From Nageia nagi (lineage: Eukaryota; Pinophyta): a DNA stretch of 64,000 nucleotides. The notes below the pieces were generated by a model. That model did not search any database and was not told the DNA's origin. It was given only the letters and a program-made list of their open reading frames with translations. The stretch lies in the NCBI GenBank assembly GCA_050084985.1, contig JBITNC010000002.1, positions 12,896,001-12,960,000 on the forward strand. The letters run 5' to 3'. Shown one piece after another: positions 25,331 through 36,252 of this stretch. Made by a program: the position numbers and the translations under genes. Every line of letters starts with the position of its first letter. Positions within the stretch are counted from its first letter, which is position 1.

Positions 25331-25900
25331 TAATTCACTTGTATTCCACCAAGAGCTTATCTAGAACCAGTTGATGCAAGTAAAACCGCTTTAGTGAAGT
25401 TAGAACCGTTTCAAGAATTTGAAGTTAAAATGATTTGCCATATAGAAGTTGAAAAATAATTATTATTAATTAAAAATTAAAAATATTAGAGTGATAAGGT
25501 ATTTTAGTTTAAAATATTGATTATGTATATTGTATAATAGTATTTTTTAATTACTATTGTTATTTTAAAAAGAGAGAGGAGTGCTTGGTTGGTGGTATTC
25601 AACATTTTTTAAGAGAAGTTTAGATTAAGAGGGATTGATATAGTTTTTCTCATAAGATGGGCATTTGAGTTGAAAATGCTTTGAGTTGTCATAGGTGATT
25701 AGAGAATATGATGACTTGACTTCCAATAGACATAGTGAATTGCATATGCAATAACTTACTCTATTATACTTGACAATTGGAGCGACTTATGATCCATGCA
25801 ATATAGTAATATTAGGTGATTGCCATAAGGAATCTTTAGAGCACGCATAGAGAAAAGACAAGTTTTAAAATTGTGTGGGTAAAATGAAGACCTATACATG

Positions 25901-26290
25901 TGAATGGATGTGTTTGTCCCCATTCATAAGAAGAATAATTATGTGATATGTCAAAATTGTTGGTTGCAATCTACATATTACTAGATAGTCATAATGATAA
26001 ACTAGTTTTCTATGATTTGTATGCTAGTATATTGGTTTCATAGAGTGATTGGTTGTGTTTGTCCCCGATCACAATTGTTGAATATGATTGGTTTGTATAT
26101 CCCAATCACATGTCGTAAATAGTAGTGTATGTCCCTATTTATGACTTTGATTTTTGGATAAAATGTGTGTCCTTATCTAGATATATGTGATTGGTTGTGT
26201 GTGTCCCTAATCACACATAGGTTTATAGTAGTATGTTTCCTTATTCACAACTATAGTATTTGGATAGTGTGTGTGTCATTATCTAGTTGA
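25901..26290. repeat. Array of short stem-loops with constant loop and variable stems
   Basis: Successive units share a loop core like TGTGTNTGTCC but have different stems, each self-complementary. They are 25901-25926 (TGAATGG/CCATTCA), 26045-26072 (GTGATTGG/CCGATCAC), 26085-26108 (TGATTGG/CCAATCA), 26115-26143 (CGTAAATAG/CTATTTATG), 26155-26179 (TGGATAA/TTATCTA), 26187-26214 (GTGATTGG/CTAATCAC) and 26261-26285 (TGGATA/TATCTA). Weaker members lie at 25935-25960 and 26221-26248. Mismatches are mostly G.U-compatible. The array ends just left of the copia LTR. Its function is unknown. Confidence 0.75.
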
Positions 26291-26324
26291 AGTAGTGAAT
26301 TATGAATGGCTAATTATGTCTCTA

Positions 26325-26792
26325 TGAAAAGTATTCTACTTTTATTAATATAAAAAATGAAATCATTACATATATAGGTTTTGGACAAACCCAAAAATAA
26401 ACTTTGTTAAATATAAACTCAAGTTGCATGATCACAACTTGTTACAATCCAATGCAAAATAACACTAAAATATCCTAAATCTATCCTATCATACTAGATG
26501 ATAACTAGGCAAAATATCAGCCCAAAATAGTAATAACAATGCTAAAAATGAGGACAAAAATGGTAGTCCCATATATGTTAAATTTAGCTTGCTAAGTTTT
26601 ATTTATAGGCATGATGCACCTCATGCTCAAGAGGCTAGGCACAGTGCACCTAGGACTAGGCATAATGCACCTAGGGTACAGTGTGTTAGGCATAGTATGC
26701 CTAGGTGTAGGCTCAATGTACCTATGAACAAAAAGTAGTAATTATCAAAAAAATAATACTTATACCTCTAGTAGCGAGACATGATTCCAACC
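26325..26792 (-). repeat. Copia 3' LTR
   Basis: It aligns with 30940-31404 over its whole length ('gaaatcattacata', 'aagttgcatgatca', 'acttgttacaatccaa' and many more). It begins TGAAAAGTATTC and ends next to a polypurine tract (plus CTTCTCCCCCTT). Within it, near 26600-26720, a degenerate short repeat of the form TAGGC-n-TGCACCTAGG recurs about five times. Confidence 0.92.
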
Positions 26793-26804
26793 TTCTCCCC
26801 CTTG
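26793..26804 (-). other. Copia polypurine tract
   Basis: Minus strand AAGGGGGAGAAG, directly next to the 3' LTR, as required for plus-strand DNA priming. Confidence 0.75.
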
Positions 26805-27016
26805 ATGTTGAGGGGACTTACTAACATGCTTTTTAGCTTTAGAAACTAAGTTTTAATAACTCCTTTGGTGAATATATTTGCAACATTTTTGAGGGTGTTA
26901 TAATGTTTCATTTTAATGATGTCCTTCTCCACCATATCCTAGATGAAGTGATACTTCATATCAAAATGTTTGGATCTACTATGATGGACTAGATTAAGTG
27001 CTAATTGGATGATAAT

Positions 27017-27479
27017 TTAGTTTTCATGGAACAAAATAATGGGGCCACTTTGTTTCTCATTAAGTTCCTCTAGAACATTTTGTAACCATAATGCTTGGGC
27101 ACTAGTACTTTTGATTGCAATATACTTTACTTCAATAGATGAAATAGCAATAATGGTTTGCTTCTTTGCACTCCATGAGATGAGTCTAGAACTAAAGCTA
27201 AAATAATGTTCAGATGTAGACTCTCTATCATCCAAGTTACTCCCCCAATGAGATTCACTATAGCCACAAAGTTTTACCTCATCATGCTTGTAGTAGTGTA
27301 TGCCAAATTCTGATGTGCACATATCTCAAAATCATCTTGCTTACCTTCATGTGTTCTTCAGTAGGATCACTTGTGTACCTAGACACAAGTGAGATACCAT
27401 GAGCAATATCTGGCCTAATTTTGATGAGAAACATCAAGCTCCTAACTAGGCTTCTAAATAAGGTTACATCAACCTTCAT
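27017..27479 (-). pseudogene. Copia RNase H remnant
   Basis: The minus frame contains RPDIAHGISLVSRYTSDPTE, HMKVSKMILRYV, then LCGYSESHWGSNLDDRESTS, ISWSAKKQTIIAISSIEVKY and IAIKSTSAQALWLQ. The copia counterpart has GYxDSDWAG and SSTEAEYIA. Here both aspartates of the first motif (SDSDW to SESHW) and the glutamate of TEAEY (now IEVKY) are altered, so catalytic residues are lost. A frame shift lies near 27300. Confidence 0.9.
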
Positions 27480-27482
27480 CTT

Positions 27483-28130
27483 TACATACTAACTTATCAT
27501 GATATATTGGAGTGGAAAGTGTTTGGCATTCATCATACTAAACTTCTTTAACACGTCATTAGCATATTTGGATTGAAAAATGAAAATCTCACCTCTGCTT
27601 TGAGTTATCTTCATGCTAAGGAAATAGTGCATCAATCCAAGATCTTTCATCTCAAATTCTTGCATCATATATGTGTTGAAATTATCATTCAATTTTGTAC
27701 AACTTCCCATATAGATTATATCATCAACATACAAGCACACAAGTAAGATATTTTAATATTTATTCATGATGTAGAGAGTGGGATCACTCTTTCTCCTTAT
27801 GAAACCATAATGATGAAAATAATCATCAATCCTTGCATACCAAGCTCTTGTACCTTGCTTGAGACCATACAAGATCTTCTTTAACTTATACACAAGATTT
27901 TCACTCCCTTCTACTCAAAGCCTTTAAGTTGTTGCACATAGACCTCTTCATCCAAATATCCATTAAGGGTTGTACTTTTGATATTAATATGATTCACTAG
28001 CCAATCTTTATGGGTAGCTAAAGAAAGAACCAACTATATTATCTATTGTATTGCTACTAGAGAAAATGTCTCTTCATAATCGATGCTATACCATTGGGTG
28101 AAGCCCTTTACTACAAGAATTTTTTTGTAT
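27483..28130 (-). pseudogene. Copia reverse transcriptase remnant
   Basis: Readable on minus are VVKGFTQ (near 28100), YEETFS, LNGYLDEEVYVQQLKGFE, YGLKQGTRAWYARIDDYF and CLYVDDIIYMGSCTKL. Next comes EFEMKDLGLMHYFLSMKITQ. The YVDD catalytic box is intact, but stops upstream and the shifted frames prevent expression. It is typical copia RVT_2 organisation. Confidence 0.92.
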
Positions 28131-28570
28131 CTCTCATTGCTTCCATTAGCATTGTATTTGGTCTTATAGATCTATTTGCACCCAACATGATTCTTTCCTT
28201 TTGGAAGCTCCATAAGTTCTTGAATATTATTCCTATTGATGGAAGAAATCTCTTCACCCATAGCCTTCATCCACAAATCATTAGTGCAATCTTAATCATA
28301 GTTAGATGGCTCAATCTCTATACTAGTTACCAAATCATAGTTAACTACATCACCTTTGGGTTCATCATTATCTTCATCACCATACATATTCAAATTTTCA
28401 AACCTTTTTATAACTTGATAAAGTTCACTTCCTTGGCTCCTTATGAATCTCCTTGAGAAATTTTTATCCAACATTTGGTTGGATGGGTGTGCTTGAAGTA
28501 TTCTTTTACCTTGCTTTTCTTCTTATACCTTGAAAAGTGAAGATTTTTCTTTGTTGGTTTGATCTAAAGG

Positions 28571-29350
28571 CTACACTTTAGAGAATCTATCTTCAATGGA
28601 TTCATCATCACCAATTAGTTTTTCATGATCCCATTCTCCCCCTTCATTAAAACTTACATCTCTAGACACAACAATCTTATAATTTTTTCCATTATACAAC
28701 CTATACGCCTTTATTTTCTCATAATAACCAAAAAAAATATATGCTTGACTCTTAGGATCAAACTTTCTCCTATTTTCATTAGGAATGTGAGCATAAGCAA
28801 GACAACTGAAAACTCTAAAATGTTTAACATTAGGTTTTTTCTCATACCATACCTCATAAGTTGTTATGTCATCCAAGCTTGAATTTTTACTTATATTCAA
28901 GATGTATACTATTGTCCTTACTGCATCTACCTAATATATATTGCTCAAAACATTTTTTTAGAACATGCTCCTTTCCATCTCCACTATGGTTTGGTTCTTC
29001 CTCCTTGATACACAATTTTGTTATAGAGTATAGAGAGCTATGAGTTGCCTCTTTATTCCATAATCTTTGCAAAACTTAAGAAATTCATTATAGCAAAACT
29101 CTTCTCCTCTATCAATCCTTAAACAATTTACAACACATTCACTTTGCTTTTCCACATGAGTTTTTAAATCTTTAAAATAGTCAAAAGATTAATCCTTGGA
29201 AGTTAGCAAATAAATCCAACACATCCTTGTGTAATCATCTATTAAGGTAAGAAAGTAAGAGTTCTTACTAATACTTTGTGTTTACATGGGATCAAAAATA
29301 TGGGAATACACCAATTGGAGGGGATAGATAGCTGTCCAAGCTTGGCCTCT
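28571..29350 (-). pseudogene. Copia integrase remnant
   Basis: The C-terminal half is open: TTYEVWYEKKPNVKHFRVFS, CLAYAHIPNENRRKFDPKS, FFGYYEKIKAYRLYN and VVSRDVSFNEGGEWDHE. This is the standard end of copia integrases, where the usual VFGC is VFSC. The core upstream (29070-29350) is broken into frames but follows in order. Confidence 0.9.
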
Positions 29351-29500
29351 TGGAAACTTCATCTATGAGTGCTTTCCCAAAGCACATCCTTCACACACTA
29401 TCTTGTTTTCTTTAATCTTGGGAAGCCCATGAACCATTTATTGAGATCTCAACAATTTCAAACTTGCATAGCTTAGATGGCCATATCTCATATGCCAAAT

Positions 29501-29995
29501 TCAACTCTTGTTCTCCATAAATACATTTTCTAGTTTGTCATAATCTCCTCTAAAGTTAAGTGGAAATAATCTATTATTGGTAATTTGTACTATAGTGACC
29601 AGCCTATGACCATTGTTCTTATCATAGATTACATACTTTCCATCTTCAAAAATAAGCTTATAGTTCTTCTCCATAATTTGTTCGACACTTAAGAAATTAT
29701 GTTTGAGATTGAGAGTATAGTAGATGTTATTTACCTTCTTAGTGCCTTCTTTGGTGTTGACCTCCATGGTTCCCATGCCTTCCATAGATAATGTATTTTC
29801 ATCCCCAAGCTTTATCTTGGATTTGAAAGAGGTTTCCATTGAAGCAAGCAACTCTTCTTTTATGTTCATGTGATTAGAAGCCCTAGTATCAAGAATCCAT
29901 GTTTCATAGAGATTTTTATTTATCTTTCCATAAGATAAAAATAAATTGAAGGTATCATAATTAGAGGTCTTATCCTCTTCTCCACAATTGGCCAC
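29501..29995 (-). pseudogene. Copia protease and GAG-pre-integrase remnant
   Basis: A 164-residue open stretch. It contains WILDTRASNHMN, where the aspartic protease motif should be D-(S/T)-G; the glycine is Arg, which should abolish activity. It continues IKLGDENTLSMEGMGTMEV, NNIYYTLNLKHNFLSVEQI and RLVTIVQITNNRLFPL, the usual link to integrase. It is open by chance of mutation, not by evidence of selection. Confidence 0.9.
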
Positions 29996-29999
29996 ACTT

Positions 30000-30819
30000 G
30001 CTTCTTCTTAGGTGGCCTTAGCTCTACACTCCCATTCATAGTGCCGAAATTTATTATAGTTGTAATATTATTTATTTTTCTTATCTCCCCTTCCATTCAA
30101 GCCACCTCTTCCTCTTACATGGGAAGCTCATCTCCTTCCTCTTCCTCTTCTTCAACCTCCTCTATTGCAAAATCCTTCTCATCATCCATTACAACTGGTG
30201 ATTATGTAGATTCTTGGAGCCTCTCTTCATGGGACATCAAGGATCCAATGAGATGATCATAGGTGAGAGTAGATAGATATTTGTCCCCTTCAATTATGAT
30301 TGTTGCATCGTTCTAGTTGGGAAGAAGTATTCTCAACACTTTCTTCTTATATTGGAATTCAAAATCTCTTCTCCAAGGATCTTAATCTTATCCACACATG
30401 CTTTTACTCTCACATAGTAATCCCCCATTATCTTACTAGCTTGCATCTTGAGATTTTCAAAATCTCTTTTTGAGCATTTGTAACCTTAATTACTTCACTT
30501 GGGTGCTACCTTGATAGATCACTTTGAGTGCTCTTCATGCATCTTGGGATGAAGTGCATGAGGCAATGTAAGGGAAGATGCTCTTATCCAAGGTAGCTTG
30601 TAGATGATAAAGTGAAAAATTCTTCTTCTTTTGAGCCTCCTTCTTAACAATTTTATCATTGGTCAGAAGAGTACTCTAATCAGTTGGATCACTATATCCT
30701 TCTTCAACTACATCTTATAGCCTCTTTCCTATGAGTAATGTCTTCATATTAATAGATTAATACTCATAATCCTCTCCATGGAAGTCTACAATTGGTAGAA
30801 TATTATTATTTGCATCCAT
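30000..30819 (-). pseudogene. Copia gag remnant
   Basis: Start MDANNNILPIVDFHGEDYEY at 30819. Further pieces are MKTLLIGKRL, VVEEGYSDPTD, and then a UBN2-type gag region (ALKVIYQGSTQVK, LQMLKKRF). A glutamate-rich stretch at about 30100-30200 precedes the protease. Stops and frame changes are common. The plus-strand serine-rich frame at 30041-30256 is the antisense of the Glu-rich part. Confidence 0.85.
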
Positions 30820-30923
30820 ATTGCTTAAACATAGTAAAAAAATACTAGATTATAGTCTATTGAAAGAATAAAATAAATTCATATAATTACACCCACTAAC
30901 TCTAACCCAATAGATATCCCTAA

Positions 30924-30936
30924 GGCTCTGATGCCA
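30924..30936 (-). other. Copia primer-binding site
   Basis: Minus strand TGGCATCAGAGCC, three bases inside the 5' LTR, complementary to the initiator tRNA-Met 3' region with one change (TGGTATCAGAGC is usual). Confidence 0.88.
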
Positions 30937-30939
30937 TAA

Positions 30940-31404
30940 TAAGAACTATTCTACTTTCATTAATCTAAAACATGAAATCATTACATACATTGGTTTTGGA
31001 AAAACCCAAAAATAGACTATGCTAAATATAAACCCAAGTTGCATGATCATAACTTGTTACAATCCAATTCAAAAGTAAACAAAAACATTCCAAATCTATC
31101 CTATTATACTTGGAGATAACTGGATGAAACATCATCCCAAAATAGTAACAATAATGCTAAAAATAAGTACAAAAATGGTAATTTCATACATGCTAAATTT
31201 AGCTTACCAAGTTTTGTTTATAGGCATAGTGCCTGGTCCTTAGGAGACTAGGTATGGTGCACCTAGGGTTGGGTGTGATGCACCTAGGGCATAGTGTGCT
31301 AGATGTAGTGCATCTTGGTCTATGCATGGCACACCTATAAATAGAGAGAAGTAATTCTTCCAAATTTATACTTGGACCTCCAACAAAGAGCCAAGTTTCT
31401 AACA
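30940..31404 (-). repeat. Copia 5' LTR
   Basis: Partner of 26325-26792. On the minus strand it begins TGTTAGAAACTTGG at 31404 and ends at 30940, where the terminal CA has decayed to TA. It holds the same internal TGCACCTAGG-type short repeats (about 31220-31340). A TATTTATAGG element on minus near 31335-31345 is a possible promoter TATA. Confidence 0.92.
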
Positions 31405-33100
31405 CCTTTTCCATGGTCAAATGAAAAAATGTAGTGAAATGAGTTCCACTATTGCTCATCATGAATAGATGTTTAAGTCCTTATTCATACTTGGTATATT
31501 TATGAATAAGAATATATTCATCAAGTAGTTATTAGCACACTATCTCCATTTAGATATTGATGCAATAATGGGGAAGGATGTTAGGAATTATTATATCATA
31601 GGAGTCTCCTATTGCAATTATAGATATATTGTGTTAGTTTGTTATAACCCATGTTTATAAGTATCTAGTGAAATTTTGTTAGAAGTAAGAAGATAACCAA
31701 GTTGGTTGTATGATGTAACTATAAATATATGGAATCTATAATGAAATAATAATTGAAGTATTCTAGAATCCTCTTTTTTTATGTCATAATTTGAATATGT
31801 ATTATACGAAGCATTATGACCTTGTAGAAATAATATATTGTGTAAATAATTTTTGTATGGTACAATTTTATTTATTAATTCATGAAAATAGTTTAGGAAG
31901 AGTATCAAGAAAATTATATTTATATATCACATATATTTAAGGTACTTTCAAGGTGCATTGTAAATCTTTCTTTTAGTCAATATAATTATTTTCATTTTTT
32001 GGTTTTATTTATTGACTCGAGAGAATGGTATAAGAGTAACATGCTAGCATAAAAATATTTGTATGCTTTTTATAATATAGATATGATATATTATGTTATC
32101 TATCTTTTTTGTGAATGTTATTGACATATAATTTGACATCCTTTTCATGCCAAACTACATGTCACATAACTCTCACTACACTAAGATGAATATGATATTA
32201 TTTTATACTTCACATATTACTTATGATCCATTAAAGTTACTTCTCATGTGTAATGCTCTTATTTTGTATTTTGGACCACCAACATCGGTGCTAGCATGCA
32301 AAGGTGAATTAAGATACATTGCTAAACCTATAAAATAACAATTATATGCATGTAAAAATTATCAAGGTTTCATATTAATAGGATTGTACATCTCTCACAA
32401 ACTTACTCATGTTTCTTAACATTAGCTATCAGTATTGGAATATGTTACATCCTAGAGTTATCTATCATTATTTCACCATATATTGAAGGCTTGGTTCATA
32501 GATCCAAAAAATTATGAGATTCAAGGGGAAGGATCACTAATGCTAGGTCGCAAAGCATCCCAACATTAATGCTAACTAATAAAGGAGGTATGTAGGTATA
32601 TACCTACATTTTAACTATTTTTTTGTATCTCAATACATTCATACTAACATTTAATGATCATATAGGTAAGGTGCATGGGTGTTTATCATTTCCTCTCTCC
32701 TAGGTTTTTCAAGTTCTTCAATTTAGTTATATTGCTACTTTAATTATATTATTTCCTTTCCATTAGCTAATTATATTATTTCCTTTCCATTAGCTACTGA
32801 GTGATCCCAAGAATGTATGCACCTTTGTACTTTAATTAAGTAAATATAATTCCTTCATATGTAGTTTAGGGATACATTTGATCATCTATATATTGGTGAA
32901 CCTCACGCTTTTAATATTATTGCAAATCTTAAATTAAGGTGTGCAAAAATTATTATTTATAATTTTTTATTCAAAACATCCTAACATTTTTGGATGAATT
33001 TAATCTTCAAAATCTTATGAGTATGAGAGAAATGATATAATCTCATAATACAACTTCCTTCCTTAAGAACTTAGCTAATGGCTTCGATAAGGATATCTTT
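31405..33100. other. AT-rich DNA without recognised genes
   Basis: No domain or structured RNA was seen. A 27-bp direct duplication lies at 32741-32794 (units begin TAATTATATTATTTCC at 32741 and 32768). Confidence 0.5.
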
Positions 33101-33179
33101 GCTCGTAAATTCCAATTCTAAAGATAAGTGTAATCCTCTCAGCATTGAAATTTAAAATACCTTGATTAATTCAAAAAAG

Positions 33180-34000
33180 AAGATTAAATTTGAGAATTTT
33201 AATGGTGAAGGAGATCCAAATATTTATTTGTAAGGATTTAAGTATCTCAGGGATCTCAAATGTGGCATAAAAAATAAATTAAAATATAAGTATTTTTTGC
33301 TTAATCTCAGTTGTTAAGCTAGGAAATGGTTTTATATATTAGAACCAAGATAGGTTACATCATATAATCAATTGAGAAAATTATTCAAAATATATTTCAT
33401 ATGCAATGTTCATAAGGCTACACCATTGACAAATTTCATGAACTGCAAGTAAGGACCTTATCAAAAATTGGAAAGGTTTGTGCTAAGATATTAGAAAATA
33501 TAGAGATTATTGAATGCTTCCATAATTGAAAAATATATTATATAAGTCTTGTTATAAAGTATCAACCCTACCTTAAAGTGTGTTGCAATTGATTAAATGA
33601 ATCAACCATTCATTGAGATGATGTACATAGTTATATGAAAAGAAAAAAGCTTTAGTGGAATTAGTACAACTCAAATACACATCAACCAATAAATATTTTC
33701 CCAAGAAGATATATGCAAATAAGGAGGGTACCAAAGTTTGTGTTGCTAATATGAATACCACACCACCTCATAATCTAAAAATGTCAAAAATATTTATTCA
33801 ACTTCCTACTTGTCCTAGAAAACTATTTGATGATTGCATAGTAAAAGTCTTAATTGAAAAGGTTTAAGGGAAGGAATTGAAATATGAAGAAGAGAAGTCT
33901 AAGTGGTATAGACATGGTTCATATTATGGTTATCATCAATTCATGAGTCATTAGACTAATATTTGTGTAGATCTTGTTGAGTATGGAGACTAATTTGTGG
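33180..34000 (+). pseudogene. Gypsy-type gag remnant
   Basis: Readable pieces in order are FENFNGEGDPNIYL, KWFYILEPR, a QLRKLF region, SKIFIQLPTCPRKLFDDCIV with KVLIEKV, and SKWYRHGSYYGYHQF. These match the plant gypsy gag pattern (FxGxGDPxxHL, then AW..L.P, then a C-x-x-H-x4-GH knuckle). The knuckle cysteines are lost (RHGSYYGYH). No gypsy pol follows; copia sequence begins after about 34250. Confidence 0.65.
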
Positions 34001-34254
34001 GATAAGTTTGAATATCTATGAATCTATTTTTGATTGATCCTTAGAGGGTCGATCCAAGAGGGATTGACAAGCCGATTATCTAACCAATATATCGATCAAT
34101 GTTGGGGGTGTTTTAGGGGTTGGAGTGATAGTAGGTATTATAGAGGTCAATCAAGATGTCATAGTAGGCTCGATCCATGATGATCAACAAATAGAGAGCA
34201 TTAACTCAATTTTGAGAATTCAAAAATATGCCTCATCAAGCCATAATTTCATAG

Positions 34255-34870
34255 TTAAACTCATAGTATGAAGGTGGATAAGTGAATTTTGGCAATAATT
34301 ATGGAGCCAATATTGTAGGAAGAGGTAATGTTAAGCTTGGAGATGGGAAGATTAAATTAGAAGAAGTGTTATTTGTGGTTGGATTAAAATATAACCCGTT
34401 AAGTATGAACCAAACATGTCACAAAGGTAATGATGTTATCTTCAAAAGGAAAGGCTATGGAATTAAAAGGGTAAATAGGGCAAGCTAATAGTTTTTAGAA
34501 TAGGGATATCTAAAATTTTATATAGTCTAAAAAAAACCATAATGTGATCTTGTTTACTTGGTTAGGAGGATGTGAATTAGTTGTGGCATAATAGACTTTT
34601 CCATGTTAACTTCAACAATATTGTAAAACTAAGATCAAGGAAGGTAATAAGAGACATACCTAGCATATCAAAGCCATCAAATAATAATTGTTATCCATAC
34701 CAAAAGGGTAAGAAAACTAGAAAATATTTTAAATCTAAGGAACATTTTACTAAAAACCATTGGAGTTAGTAAATATTGATTTATGTGGGCCAATGAGAAC
34801 TTAGAATTTAAATAATCATAGATAATTTATGTTATGCATAGATGATTTTTTATACAAATAGGGTAAATAT
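34255..34870 (+). pseudogene. Copia protease/GAG-pre-integrase/integrase start remnant
   Basis: The plus frame reads VNFGNNYGANIVGRGNVKLG, then EEVLFVVGLKYNPLSMNQTC, GNDVIFKRKGYGI, MWHNRLFHVNFNNIVKL and ACxxC-less YPYQKGKKTRKYFKSKEHF. ELVNIDLCGPM follows at about 34765. This is the copia order from after the protease active site to the integrase N-terminus. The integrase core after 34870 is missing. It belongs to a different lineage from the element at 26.3-31.4 kb. Confidence 0.85.
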
Positions 34871-35080
34871 ATTATTAAAAAATACAAGAGAGGTTTTGAC
34901 AAGGATCCCAAAGCCTATTACAATGAAATACTCTCACTTCTATCCATTTCAAAAAAAAAGGATCAGATAATACACTATTAACTACTTACATATCACTTGA
35001 TTGTAGCTAAACTATAGCCACCCTATATACTAAAATAATAGCCATATAATTCAAGCCTAACACAATAAAATGGCTAGGTC
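34870..35080. other. Spacer after copia fragment
   Basis: No feature was recognised. Confidence 0.4.
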
Positions 35081-35790
35081 CATCATATCAACAATAAAAT
35101 GACTAGTATCTACCTAAGCTACATTTGACCCTCCCTTAGTCTTTGTTGTATCTATGACTAAATCTCTCATTTTCTTCTTTTTCAAGATCTTCTTCCTAGT
35201 CTTTGGAGGGGCATGAGTTTTTGGTTTCCTTATGGATAAGGGTTTCACTAATGTTTTCTTTTTCTTTATGTAACTCTACTACCTCCCTTTGCATATGGTT
35301 CTTTATCTAGGTCCTTTGGATGGGTAGGTCTTACTACTTATTACATGTAGGTTACTCTACAATTGATGAAATCAATCAGTTCCTCTAGGTTGGGTGTATG
35401 CATTATCTAAATTGGCATTAGGGTAGGGCCCTCCACTATAGGATCAAGTTGAGCCTTTCCCTTCATTTTTCCTTTAGGATCAAAACCTTTGGGAAAATTA
35501 GTAGGATCCTCCCCCTTAATTAAGTCCTTGTATGGACCTTTCATATATAATTCAATAATTGAGGTATCCTTCTACTTTTAGGCTTCATTTTTTTGGGGAG
35601 GGTTTTTTACATCCTCAACCTCAACTATCTCTTCTTACAGTGCCACTACATCTTACTTCTAATATGAGTTGACCTACTATGGGAATCAGTCACATCTTCT
35701 CCCATGGTTTGGTGTTGAGGTGTTTCCTCCCCCTCCTCTTAGTCTAACTCCTATGGGTGGAAGTAAGAAGTTTGTTCCACTTAAAGAGGA
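35080..35790 (-). pseudogene. Unidentified decayed coding region
   Basis: On the minus strand a single frame is readable with scattered stops: VEDVKNPPQKNEA, ELYMKGPYKDLIKGEDPTNF, PKGFDPKGKMKGKAQLDPIV, EGPTLMPI, HTPNLEELIDFINCRVTYM and RPTHPKDLDKEPYAKGG. The coherent charged and hydrophobic pattern and stop types (TAG/TAA at likely Gln/Trp) suggest former protein, perhaps from a transposon. I do not recognise the family. Confidence 0.35.
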
Positions 35791-36252
35791 AGTGCAGAGT
35801 AAAAATTTGGGTCCAAAAAAATTAGAATACTGATATTAAACAAATTAGGATCCCAATTTTTTGAGATCTTGATCCTAAAAGATATTGAGATCCTGATATT
35901 GGTTTTTCACCTAAACCCATATTGGGATTGTAAAATATACAAATTTCAATATCATGATGCAAGCTATGGAACTTATTTTTGATCTTTGTGACCTACACCT
36001 CCCAGCAAGCTTTAAGCAATGGACTTGCATTTTTGGGATACCAATTTTAGTGTTCCTCTTACCCTCCTTTGCCTTTTTTTCACCCATAATTTTATAGGTA
36101 AATTAGAGAAACCATTTTCATTATTATTTTGGGTTTGTTTTGCTAAAATATCATACTTTTTTAGGTTTTTTATGCTAAAATATCATATGTATTTTTGCCA
36201 TTTTGTTTGTGATTTTTTTTATATTTTTTATAGAATTTAGTTTAAATATGAT
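35790..36252. other. AT-rich DNA with a GAGATCCTGATAT-type motif cluster
   Basis: Around 35840-35960 'aggatcccaatt', 'gagatcttgatcct' and 'gagatcctgatatt' occur in series, and a related series lies at 56380-56475. The open frame at 36019-36240 has no recognised family. Confidence 0.35.

Larger units (their letters stand above)
21050..25640. repeat. Diverged duplicated block, copy 2 (partner 1870-6040)
   Basis: It is the collinear partner of copy 1 (anchors listed there). It carries an extra segment at 21680-21960 and an 86-bp tandem duplication at 22771-22942. The offset between copies is about 19.2 kb, so the simplest origin is a tandem duplication of a 19-kb unit that included the gypsy tail. 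Confidence 0.8.
26325..31404 (-). mobile_element. Ty1/copia retrotransposon, structurally complete, coding-dead
   Basis: All parts are present in minus orientation: 5' LTR (30940-31404), tRNA-Met primer site (30936-30924), gag, protease, integrase, RT and RNase H in copia order, polypurine tract (26804-26793) and 3' LTR (26325-26792). The LTRs are about 465 and 468 bp and clearly diverged (roughly 85-90% alike by eye in their better half), so the insertion is old. The flanking five bases do not match convincingly as a target duplication. Several catalytic residues are changed and stops occur throughout. Confidence 0.95.

Noticed and set aside
30041-30256. Serine-rich plus-strand frame with a signal-peptide-like start
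   Set aside because: It is the antisense of the Glu-rich segment of the copia gag.
26320-31409. Target-site duplication of the copia element
   Set aside because: The flanking 5-mers (CTCTA and CCTTT) match at only three positions.
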